From assembly GCA_023432985.1 (NCBI GenBank), contig JAEZEQ010000009.1, positions 1 to 24,992 on the forward strand: a stretch of 24,992 bases of DNA. Direction: 5' to 3'. This DNA comes from Bacteroidota bacterium. GTDB taxonomy: Bacteria > Bacteroidota > Bacteroidia > CAIKAF01. Below the pieces are notes generated by a model. That model was not told the DNA's origin. It did not search any database and saw only the letters and a program-made list of their open reading frames with translations. Positions 13,242 through 20,747 of the stretch are shown here, piece by piece. Position numbers and translations under genes: made by a program. The stretch's first letter is position 1. Each line of letters opens with the position of its first letter.

Positions 13242-16225
13242 TGAGAAATTTATCTTTAATGAAATACGGTTACATCTTTGTAATCGTATTTTTTTGTTTA
13301 AGCCCGGGAATATTTTCCCAATATTTCCAACAAAAGGTCGACTTTAAAATAAAGGTGCGACTCAACGATACAACGGATATGCTTTATGCCGATATGGAGA
13401 TGCGCTATAGCAATCAAGCCCCCGAGGCATTGACTGAATTGTATTTGCATCTTTGGCCCAATGCATATAGTTCGCCCCATACTGCACTGGGGCAACAAAT
13501 TTATGATCATAACGGGATTAGAATTAAAAAAGAAAGCGGCTATTTGCGTTTGCTGGATTCAAAAATCAATGCAAAAGAAGTATCCGTTTCTTATATCGAT
13601 GCCTATAAAGAAATGGCGCGTATTTCTCTTGCCGATCCGCTTCAGCCGGGCGAATCTCTGCTTTTTACGTGCAGCTATGTATTGAAATTACCACCGGCCA
13701 ATTTATCTCGTTTGGGGGTAGAAAAAAATGCCGATTCCAAGGCTTATATGATTACGCAATGGTATCCCAAACCGGCCGTTTACGATAAAAACGGATGGCA
13801 TATTATGCCCTATCTTTCGCAAGGGGAATTCTATTCCGAATTCGGAAAATTTGATGTGGAGGTGACTCTTCCTGCCTCATACGTAGTAGCGGCTACAGGC
13901 CTCTTACAAAGTGAAAAAGAGAAGGAGTTTTTGTCCGCCCGCATCCAAAACCCACAAGGTATTTTTCCATATACTACAGCCCGGGAAATGAAAAGTATTC
14001 GCTTTGTACAGGATTCTATTCACGATTTTGCCTGGTTTGCCAATCCGAATTACCAAATATCGACCGATACAGCCACACTTTCCAACGGTAAAAAAGTCTT
14101 GTGTTATGCCTATTTTACCCCAAAGAATGCGGATTTATGGAAGAATGCTGCAGCCATGCTGAAAAAGTCTGTGCTCTATTATTCGGATAGAATAGGCAAC
14201 TATCCTTATTCAGCTTGCAGTGCGGTAGACGGAACCATATCGGCCGGAGCCGGAATGGAATATCCGATGATTACGGTGGTGGGTGAGCAGGAAGTAGAAC
14301 GTACTATTTTGCATGAGGTGGGACATAATTGGTTTTATGGAATTCTGGCCAGCAACGAAAGACAATTCCCATGGATGGATGAAGGGGTGAACAGTTATTT
14401 CGAAAATGCTTTTTATGCCGATGCTAAAGGCGACAGTGCGCATAAGAAAATGGGAATATTTTCGCTATTGCAAAATCAGGAAGCCCTGGCACCCTATATA
14501 CATCATTGGATGGCGCGTCATCAGAAGCATCAGGCTTTGAATCTTTCGTCCGAAAAATACAGTATGCTCAATTATGGCGTAGAGATTTATATGCATAGCG
14601 CTGCCATGTTTCGCTATTTGGAAATGTATCTGGGACGCGAAGTCTTTGATTCTGCCATGCAGGCTTATTATAAAAAATGGGCATTTAAACATCCGCAGCC
14701 GGCAGATTTACAAAGAGAAATGGAAAGAAGCAGTGCTCAGAATCTGGATTGGTTTTTTAAGGGCTTGCTGAGCGAAAATCAAAAACCCGATTTTTCTATA
14801 CATAAGAAAGGCACGGAATTGGAAGTGCAAAATCATTTTCCGCATCCATTGCCGGCTCGTTTGAGTTTTTACAAATCCGGAGTAAAAACAGATGATATTT
14901 GGATAGAGCCTTTTATGGAATCTCATCGCATGCGCATACCGGATGCCATAGATAAAATTGTGGTAAATGAAGGGGGCGAATTATGGGAAAAATCTATGAT
15001 GAATAATGAGCTTGAGCCCCATAAACCTTGCGCTACATGCGACCCATTGCGGATTTCGCCTTTGTTTGCTTTCCCATCGCTCAAGAAAAATTTTATTGCG
15101 GTTCAACCTGTATATCTGTGGAATAATTACAATAAAAGTATGTTGGGATTAGCCATACATAATCAGGGCATATTACCTAAGCGCCACTCTTTTTATCTCC
15201 TTCCTTTATACAGTTTTAATCCCTCCTCTTTTGCTGCATTTGCCGATTACAGATATAGAATCTGGCCCGATAAAAGTGGGATTGCCTATATGGATTTTGG
15301 GGTGAATTTCAGACGTTTTGCATGGGATTACCGACATAAAGCTTTGCCTTATAACCGACTTGAATTTAGGGTGGTATCTGAATTTAAACGCAAGGATAAA
15401 AGTAAAGCCCGCCGTTCGGGTATGGAGATTTTTTACAGTTTAATCCATAAAGATTTAGAGGGCGTTTATCAGATCAATCCATTGCCTTCGATTTCTTACG
15501 GACTATTGCGCGGGCAGTATTTCTACGAAAATTTCAATCGTTCCTATCCCTTAATGGTGAAGGCCGGGCTGGAGATAAAGCAGGAGTTTTTACCTCAACA
15601 GCAAGTATTGCCTGTATCGGGAAAAATATGGGCAGAAGTGACTCAGGATTTTTATTATTTCAAGAAGAAAAGAATTCAAATTCGCCATTTTGCTTCGCTA
15701 TATTTAGAGAATAAAAGCGGAATTATTGATAACCGTATTCGGCTGAATGGCTGGTCGGGGAGAGATGATTATGGATTGGAAGGTCTTTATTTCGGTCGTT
15801 CGGCACAAGCCGGCAGCTTTTTGGGAAATCAGTTTCTGGAAAGAGAGGGTAATTTTAAATTACATGTACCCGGCGCCCAGTCTAATTTATTTTTATTCAG
15901 CACCAATTTTAAGATAGATTTGCCTATTCCTTATTTCCCCGTGGGTGTATATAGCGACTTGGGTTTTATTGGGTACAGAGTATTGAATATGATGAACGGC
16001 AGCTATTTTACGGAAACGCGATTTTATACCAATACGGGCTTATATCTGGACATATTGCCGGGTGTATTCAGTGTATATTTTCCCATTCCGCAAAGCAGTA
16101 CCTCGCAAATGCAGTATGCTGCAAACAATTTTAAAGATCCCTATTTCAGCTATGTGCGTTTTAGTTTAAACTTACTGAAACTGAATCCCTACCAATTTAA
16201 GGAATGGGTACGTATGCTGAAGTAG
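13241..16225 (+). CDS. M1 family zinc metallopeptidase with large C-terminal extension
   Basis: A 994-residue exported protein. The signal peptide occupies about 1-26 (hydrophobic core YIFVIVFFCLSPGIF, then SQ). The gluzincin core contains the GAMEN-like exopeptidase motif GAGMEYP (336-342), the zinc motif HEVGH (358-362) and the third ligand E381 at the correct 18-residue distance in WMDEGVNSYFE. A short beta domain follows, then C597-A-T-C600, and from about 616 to the end a 380-residue region rich in alternating aromatic/polar strands (for instance GLYLDILPGVFSVYFPIP and YVRFSLNLLKLN). I read that region as a possible outer-membrane beta-barrel, though this is inference. The catalytic core predicts an aminopeptidase acting outside the cytoplasm. 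It is coupled to the upstream TlpA-like gene. Confidence 0.9.
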   Translation: MRNLSLMKYGYIFVIVFFCLSPGIFSQYFQQKVDFKIKVRLNDTTDMLYADMEMRYSNQAPEALTELYLHLWPNAYSSPHTALGQQIYDHNGIRIKKESGYLRLLDSKINAKEVSVSYIDAYKEMARISLADPLQPGESLLFTCSYVLKLPPANLSRLGVEKNADSKAYMITQWYPKPAVYDKNGWHIMPYLSQGEFYSEFGKFDVEVTLPASYVVAATGLLQSEKEKEFLSARIQNPQGIFPYTTAREMKSIRFVQDSIHDFAWFANPNYQISTDTATLSNGKKVLCYAYFTPKNADLWKNAAAMLKKSVLYYSDRIGNYPYSACSAVDGTISAGAGMEYPMITVVGEQEVERTILHEVGHNWFYGILASNERQFPWMDEGVNSYFENAFYADAKGDSAHKKMGIFSLLQNQEALAPYIHHWMARHQKHQALNLSSEKYSMLNYGVEIYMHSAAMFRYLEMYLGREVFDSAMQAYYKKWAFKHPQPADLQREMERSSAQNLDWFFKGLLSENQKPDFSIHKKGTELEVQNHFPHPLPARLSFYKSGVKTDDIWIEPFMESHRMRIPDAIDKIVVNEGGELWEKSMMNNELEPHKPCATCDPLRISPLFAFPSLKKNFIAVQPVYLWNNYNKSMLGLAIHNQGILPKRHSFYLLPLYSFNPSSFAAFADYRYRIWPDKSGIAYMDFGVNFRRFAWDYRHKALPYNRLEFRVVSEFKRKDKSKARRSGMEIFYSLIHKDLEGVYQINPLPSISYGLLRGQYFYENFNRSYPLMVKAGLEIKQEFLPQQQVLPVSGKIWAEVTQDFYYFKKKRIQIRHFASLYLENKSGIIDNRIRLNGWSGRDDYGLEGLYFGRSAQAGSFLGNQFLEREGNFKLHVPGAQSNLFLFSTNFKIDLPIPYFPVGVYSDLGFIGYRVLNMMNGSYFTETRFYTNTGLYLDILPGVFSVYFPIPQSSTSQMQYAANNFKDPYFSYVRFSLNLLKLNPYQFKEWVRMLK

Positions 16226-16227
16226 AA

Positions 16228-17412
16228 TCAGGGTTTTACAAAGATTCCTTGCCCTTCGTGGCTAACGATATAAGATTGGGAGGGACTCACATAATAATCG
16301 AGAATACGACCGCTGAGTTGGGCTTCGGAGTAGACAGGTTGAGTGCTGCCCTGGCGGTATATTTGGCTGAAATGACTCAGGTGTAAACTCCCGTTTATTT
16401 TTTTGAGATTGGAGCTGGTTCCGCTTCCTGTGCCTGCGTTCCATACGATAGAGGCAGAGGTGAATTGTGTGTCGGGGACGGCGTATACATAGCCTTCCTG
16501 TCCGAAATACAAGGTATTCATATCCATATAGCCCATTGTATTTCCGAGTAATTCTCTTGCTTGGATTAGACTATCTTGAATAAAGAACCATCCACTGGAG
16601 GGACTGAGTCCGACCACTTGTTGATTTTGATTGCTAAATAAAAATTCGATTGGAGTTTGTATGCTGTTTCCCCCGGCCAGATACCAGTTAAGACCTTCAT
16701 CGGCACTGATATAAGCATCGCCGTTCAACTGCACCACATACCATAAATTACCGGCTTTTGCGAGTGTTTTGGCTTGAATAAAAGTCCACTGATTCCATGA
16801 AATACCTTCATTCGAAGATCTGTAAATCCCATTATTCGACAGGGCATATAAGTTATTTCCGATTTGCAACATTTTGTAAACATTTGCCAGTCCCCCCACC
16901 ACATACCAGTTAAACCCATTATCGTCGCTGGCATAAATTTGCTGATTACCGCTAAAAATTTTCCCATTTTGTGTTTCAAAAATAAAGCGGGCATAGAGCA
17001 GGGTATTAGGAATACCGCAGGGTTTAAAATAGCCTTCGTCGGGCAATTGCGAGCTGGCATTTGCATTCGTTTGGGCCAATACAATACCGGGTTCCAGGGC
17101 GCTAATAAGTAAGGATTGATTTCCCAATCCGCAATTCAGTTTCCATGTGAAGCTTACTTTCCCGTTTTCGTCGGTGGTAAAAGATTCTGTTTGTCCGGTC
17201 GTACTTTCGAACTTTATTGTTTTATAGGCAATTTCATCTTCTCCGCGTGTGAGTTGGACCACTACCGGAAGAGGCAGACTACTGTTTATTTCGCCGGATT
17301 GATTATTTCCACTGAGTACGGTTAGCGTATACTCTTTAGAGGTCTCTTTGCAGGCGCTGAAAGAAAGCGAAAGAAACAGGAGTAGATAAGATAAATTAGA
17401 CAGCTTTGCCAT
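16228..17412 (-). CDS. Lipoprotein with Ig-like and Asp-box (BNR) beta-propeller domains
   Basis: A 394-residue lipoprotein of unknown function. I chose the ATG at 17412-17410 because it gives a clean lipoprotein signal, MAKLSNLSYLLLFLSLSFSA followed by C21; a longer frame from 17571 would bury this signal inside the protein. Residues about 28-120 form an invasin/Big_1-like Ig domain (TVLSGNNQSG, TTDENGKVSFTWKL). From about 138 on there are repeated Asp-box motifs: ASDDNGFNW, RSSNEGISW and ISADEGLNW, a sign of a sialidase/YCF48-type beta-propeller without visible catalytic residues. It is the last gene of a minus-strand operon, overlaps hutI by 17 bases and ends two bases from the M1 peptidase stop. 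Confidence 0.8.
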   Translation of the reverse strand: MAKLSNLSYLLLFLSLSFSACKETSKEYTLTVLSGNNQSGEINSSLPLPVVVQLTRGEDEIAYKTIKFESTTGQTESFTTDENGKVSFTWKLNCGLGNQSLLISALEPGIVLAQTNANASSQLPDEGYFKPCGIPNTLLYARFIFETQNGKIFSGNQQIYASDDNGFNWYVVGGLANVYKMLQIGNNLYALSNNGIYRSSNEGISWNQWTFIQAKTLAKAGNLWYVVQLNGDAYISADEGLNWYLAGGNSIQTPIEFLFSNQNQQVVGLSPSSGWFFIQDSLIQARELLGNTMGYMDMNTLYFGQEGYVYAVPDTQFTSASIVWNAGTGSGTSSNLKKINGSLHLSHFSQIYRQGSTQPVYSEAQLSGRILDYYVSPSQSYIVSHEGQGIFVKP

Positions 17413-18634
17413 GAATATAGACAGATTGAATGTGATTAGTGGTGAATGCGTAGGGGATAAAACTGAGGGAAGGCAGAGGATGAGTAATAATAAAATCGGC
17501 CTGATATCCCGGGCAAATTTTCCCGCCCGATTCCCATTCCATAGCAGCGGCTGCGTTGATGGTAGCGGCATTAACAGCTTCTTCGGGCAACATTTTCAAT
17601 TTGATACAGGCTAAAGAAATCACAAAGGGCATAGAACCCGAAGGCGATGAGCCCGGGTTATAATCCGAGGCCAGTGCTATGGGCAATCCGCTTTCTATCA
17701 TCTTACGTGCCGGCGGATAATGCAGACCGAGGAAAAATGCGGTGGAAGGCAGCAGTGTGGGCATGGTGTCGGATGAAAGGAGGGCGTCGATTTCGGCATC
17801 TCCGGTAAACTCCAAATGGTCTACACTAACGGCTTTATGTTTCACCCCAACCTGTATACCGCCTGAAAAATCGAGTTCATTGGCATGTATTTTGGGTTTA
17901 AGTCCATACTTTGCTCCGGCATTTAAAATGCGATCGGTTTGGGCTACGCTAAAAAAGCCTTTATCACAAAATACATCCACATAATCGGCCAGATTTTCTG
18001 CTGCAATTTGTGGCAACATTTCATCAATAATCAGATCCACATAAGCATCCGGATTTTCTTTATAAGCAGCGGGAAAAGCGTGTGCGCCCAGGAAAGTGCT
18101 TTTAATATGCATGGTGTTTTCCTCTTTCATTCTTTTAATCACCCGCAGCATTTTCAATTCATCCTTTACGCTTAAGCCATATCCGCTTTTTATTTCCAGG
18201 GCTGTGGTACCCATAGATTGCATTTGGCGCAGTCTTTGCATACTTTGTTGGTATAAGCTTTCTTCCGTGGCTTGCGATAAGCGTTGTGCCGATTGCAGTA
18301 TACCTCCGCCTTTTTTATATATTTCTTCGTAACTAAGTCCCTCTATTTTATCTCTAAACTCTGTTTCTCTCCATCCATCGAATACAATATGACTATGTGA
18401 ATCGCAGAATCCGGGCAGTACAGATCCGCCTTTTGCGTCTATACGTTGCGCCGATTCATGGGCTTGGTAATCGAATTCGGATTGAGGACCTATCCATGAA
18501 AACATGCCATTTTCGATAAGGATAAGGGCATTTTCTATATGGGGTAATTTTTTCATTTCATCCCCTTTCAATTTCTGTATATCTGAGGGGTGTGTGCCAT
18601 AGAGGACTTGAATATTTTCGATTATAATTTTCAT
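17396..18634 (-). CDS. hutI: Imidazolonepropionase
   Basis: A 412-residue cytoplasmic amidohydrolase that opens 4-imidazolone-5-propanoate to formiminoglutamate, the third step of histidine breakdown. Motifs: the metal-binding GFCDSHSHIVFDGWRETEF with H80 and H82 (HxH), EIKSGYGL, FLGAHAFP with a metal histidine, KIHANEL, VDHLEFTG and the aspartate ligand in ASDYNPGS. Length is typical. It overlaps the FKBP lipoprotein gene by four bases (ATGA) and the downstream lipoprotein by 17, so it is embedded in an operon unrelated to histidine use. hutH, hutU and hutG are not in the window. Confidence 0.96.
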   Translation of the reverse strand: MKIIIENIQVLYGTHPSDIQKLKGDEMKKLPHIENALILIENGMFSWIGPQSEFDYQAHESAQRIDAKGGSVLPGFCDSHSHIVFDGWRETEFRDKIEGLSYEEIYKKGGGILQSAQRLSQATEESLYQQSMQRLRQMQSMGTTALEIKSGYGLSVKDELKMLRVIKRMKEENTMHIKSTFLGAHAFPAAYKENPDAYVDLIIDEMLPQIAAENLADYVDVFCDKGFFSVAQTDRILNAGAKYGLKPKIHANELDFSGGIQVGVKHKAVSVDHLEFTGDAEIDALLSSDTMPTLLPSTAFFLGLHYPPARKMIESGLPIALASDYNPGSSPSGSMPFVISLACIKLKMLPEEAVNAATINAAAAMEWESGGKICPGYQADFIITHPLPSLSFIPYAFTTNHIQSVYIHGKAV

Positions 18635-19176
18635 TCGTTTTCGTTTATGCTTACTTCAACTATATGTAAATCGTATACCAGGGTGGCAAAAGATGGGATT
18701 TTATCTTGATCTCCGGTGAGTCCGAAGGCCAGGTGAGAAGGAATAATGACTTTGGCTCTATCGCCTTTATGCAAATATTTCAAGGCTTCGTGCAAACCAC
18801 TTTCTACGGCATCTTTATCGACGATTACCATTTCGGTTTCGCCTTCCTTACTTTTCGAAATCAGCGTTCCATCGAGCAGTTCGAGTGTATATTCCAGGTC
18901 TACATAATCTCCGTGTTCAATTCCTATGCCATTATTAGAAGCATAGATACCATAGCGCAATCCGGTTCCGGTTTCGATCATATCCCAGTTTTTGCGTTTG
19001 ATATAGGCATTAATTTTTTCGCTTTCTTTCTTACTGATGCGTGTATTGGCCGTCATAAGCGGTTCGGTCAGACTATCTTTGAGCTGACGAGGTTGCGGAT
19101 TTAAATTTTGCTTATTCCCACAGGATAAAAGTCCGCACAGTCCAAACAGAAAAAGAGTATAATTAAGATAATGCAT
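18631..19176 (-). CDS. FKBP-type peptidyl-prolyl isomerase lipoprotein, GldI-like
   Basis: A 181-residue lipoprotein with signal MHYLNYTLFLFGLCGLLSCG (C19 lipidated). The FKBP domain spans about 75-178: GTGLRYGIY, GDYVDLEYTLELLDGTLISKS, ESGLHEALKYLHKGDRAKVIIPSHLAFG, TLVYDLHIVEV. The spacer between lipid anchor and FKBP domain contains KINAYIKRKNW, and this general plan (short lipoprotein, I.AYI.. spacer, divergent FKBP with PSH.A.G) resembles GldI, the gliding-motility and T9SS-associated isomerase. Identity as GldI is an inference, since Bacteroidota have several FKBP lipoproteins. It starts 4 bases after the nrnA stop. Confidence 0.85.
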   Translation of the reverse strand: MHYLNYTLFLFGLCGLLSCGNKQNLNPQPRQLKDSLTEPLMTANTRISKKESEKINAYIKRKNWDMIETGTGLRYGIYASNNGIGIEHGDYVDLEYTLELLDGTLISKSKEGETEMVIVDKDAVESGLHEALKYLHKGDRAKVIIPSHLAFGLTGDQDKIPSFATLVYDLHIVEVSINENE

Positions 19177-19180
19177 ATAA

Positions 19181-20206
19181 TTAGGAACGGAGCTTGTTTA
19201 AATTCATTTTAATCAGTTCGGGTATTTTGCTCAGTAAATCCTCCACGGCTTTATCCACATTTCCGTGGAAAGCTCCACCGGCCGCATTTTTATGTCCGCC
19301 CCCTCCAAAGAAGCTTTGTGCAAAAGCGTTTACGGCGAAGTCTCCATGCGATCGGAAGGATAATTTGGTCAAATCTTCGCTATTTTCGGTGAGTAAAACC
19401 GCGGCATTTACGCCTTCTATTCCCAGGGCAATATTCACAAAGCCTTCTGTATCGCCTTTTTTATAATCGAATCTTTTCAGTTCTTCCTGCGAAAGGGCTA
19501 TATATGCGATTCCGTGATTGGGATCTATTTGCAATTTTTCGGAGAGGGCATAACCGAGCAATTTGGTTCTATTGAGCGAATTGGAGTCGAAAATTTCTTG
19601 CATCACACTTTGATGATCGGCTCCGGCTTGCAATAATTTGGAAGCGGTAATATGCGTTTTTACGTGCAGATTGTGTCGGAATGAACCGGTATCGGTCACC
19701 AATCCGGCATACAAACAGGTGGCGGCTTTGGAGCTGAGTTTTGCATCGGGAAACATTTTCTGTGCAAATTCAAAAATTAATTCGCTGGTCGAACTTACCT
19801 CAATTCGGTGATAGATGTATGGGGTATCGATATCGGGATTGGGGTGATGGTCTATGAGTACAATCGGACATGGATTTGCGTTTACCAGTTCGCCTATTTC
19901 ATCTATTCTTTTAAGCGTATTAAAATCGAGAATAAAAATCAGATCGGCTTCCTGAATGGCTTTGCTGCATTGTTCCTGCATTTTGTCGAAAAACCAAATC
20001 GACTTAGAGTCGGGAAGGAAACGTAAAAACTTGGGAAAACTATCGGGTACTATGACCTTAGCTTGTTTTTGTTGCTTGTATAAAATATTCCGCAAACCCA
20101 GTGAAGAACCAATAGCATCGCCATCGGGATTTTTATGCGAAAGGATTACAATGTTTGTAGCCTTGGAAATAATGTCTTGTAGCGATGAAAAATATTCTCT
20201 AGTCAT
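19181..20206 (-). CDS. DHH family phosphoesterase, NrnA-like (nanoRNase / pAp phosphatase)
   Basis: A 341-residue cytoplasmic DHH/DHHA1 enzyme that degrades 2-5 base RNA fragments and, in many species, dephosphorylates pAp. Metal-site motifs: SHKNPDGDAIGSSL with H24, D28 and D30; D94 in FILDFNT; D119-H120-H121 in IDHHPN; D172 in VTDTGSF. The DHHA1 substrate-binding domain ends with FGGGGHKNAAGG. It is the first gene of a four-gene minus-strand operon and is divergent from ndk across 65 bases; a weak minus-strand promoter-like element (TATTTTGT) overlaps the ndk promoter there. Confidence 0.93.
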   Translation of the reverse strand: MTREYFSSLQDIISKATNIVILSHKNPDGDAIGSSLGLRNILYKQQKQAKVIVPDSFPKFLRFLPDSKSIWFFDKMQEQCSKAIQEADLIFILDFNTLKRIDEIGELVNANPCPIVLIDHHPNPDIDTPYIYHRIEVSSTSELIFEFAQKMFPDAKLSSKAATCLYAGLVTDTGSFRHNLHVKTHITASKLLQAGADHQSVMQEIFDSNSLNRTKLLGYALSEKLQIDPNHGIAYIALSQEELKRFDYKKGDTEGFVNIALGIEGVNAAVLLTENSEDLTKLSFRSHGDFAVNAFAQSFFGGGGHKNAAGGAFHGNVDKAVEDLLSKIPELIKMNLNKLRS

Positions 20207-20214
20207 TATGAATG

Positions 20215-20246
20215 TTTGGGTTTACAAAATAAACCTGTTATTTTTG
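20215..20246 (+). promoter_or_regulatory. ndk promoter, Bacteroidota type
   Basis: TTTG at 20215-20218, a 20-base spacer, and TATTTTTG at 20239-20246. Transcription would start near 20252, about 20 bases before the ndk ATG, which itself is preceded by a purine-rich AAAGGAAA. The region is shared with the divergent nrnA gene. Confidence 0.65.
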
Positions 20247-20271
20247 CACAAAATTAGTAAAACAAAGGAAA

Positions 20272-20691
20272 ATGTCAGGAAACAGAACTTTTACCATGAT
20301 TAAACCGGATGCTGTTGCGGATGCAAATATCGGTAATATTTTATCTATGATCGAAAAAGCGGGCTTTAAAATTATCGCGATGAAATATACGCAATTAAGC
20401 GAAGCTTTAGCGGGTAAATTTTACGAAGTGCATAAAGAGCGTCCTTTTTATGGCGAATTGACCGCATATATGAGTTCGGGTCCCATTGTTGCGGCTGTAT
20501 TAGAAAAAGCGAATGCCGTTGAGGATTTCCGCAATTTGATCGGAGCTACCAATCCTGCTGATGCAGCTGAGGGTACTATTCGTAAATTATATGCCAAAAG
20601 CATAGGAGAAAATGCCGTTCATGGAAGCGACAGCGATGAGAATGCGAAAATTGAAGCTTCGTTTTTCTTTTCTGAATTCGAGCGATTTTAA
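20272..20691 (+). CDS. ndk: Nucleoside diphosphate kinase
   Basis: A 139-residue enzyme that transfers phosphate from ATP to nucleoside diphosphates through a phosphohistidine. Family hallmarks: RTFTMIKPDAV at the start, the Kpn-loop region AYMSSGPIVAAVLE, GATNPADAAEGTIR, and the catalytic histidine H117 in NAVHGSDS, followed by ASFFFSE. Length is typical. It stands alone with its own promoter upstream and a strong terminator downstream. Confidence 0.98.
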   Translation: MSGNRTFTMIKPDAVADANIGNILSMIEKAGFKIIAMKYTQLSEALAGKFYEVHKERPFYGELTAYMSSGPIVAAVLEKANAVEDFRNLIGATNPADAAEGTIRKLYAKSIGENAVHGSDSDENAKIEASFFFSEFERF

Positions 20692-20708
20692 TTTATTTTA
20701 ATTTTCTC

Positions 20709-20747
20709 AAAAAAAAAGCAGGTATTTTTTATACCTGCTTTTTTTTT
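20709..20747. terminator. Bidirectional terminator shared by ndk and the adhesin-like gene
   Basis: GCAGGTAT (20718-20725) pairs with ATACCTGC (20731-20738) around TTTTT, flanked by nine A on the left and nine T on the right, so it works on both strands. The minus-strand gene's TAA stop (20748-20746) lies in the T-tract itself. Confidence 0.92.

Noticed and set aside
17413..17571. Upstream extension of the Asp-box lipoprotein
   Set aside because: It would bury a clear lipoprotein signal peptide 53 residues inside the protein and overlap hutI far more.
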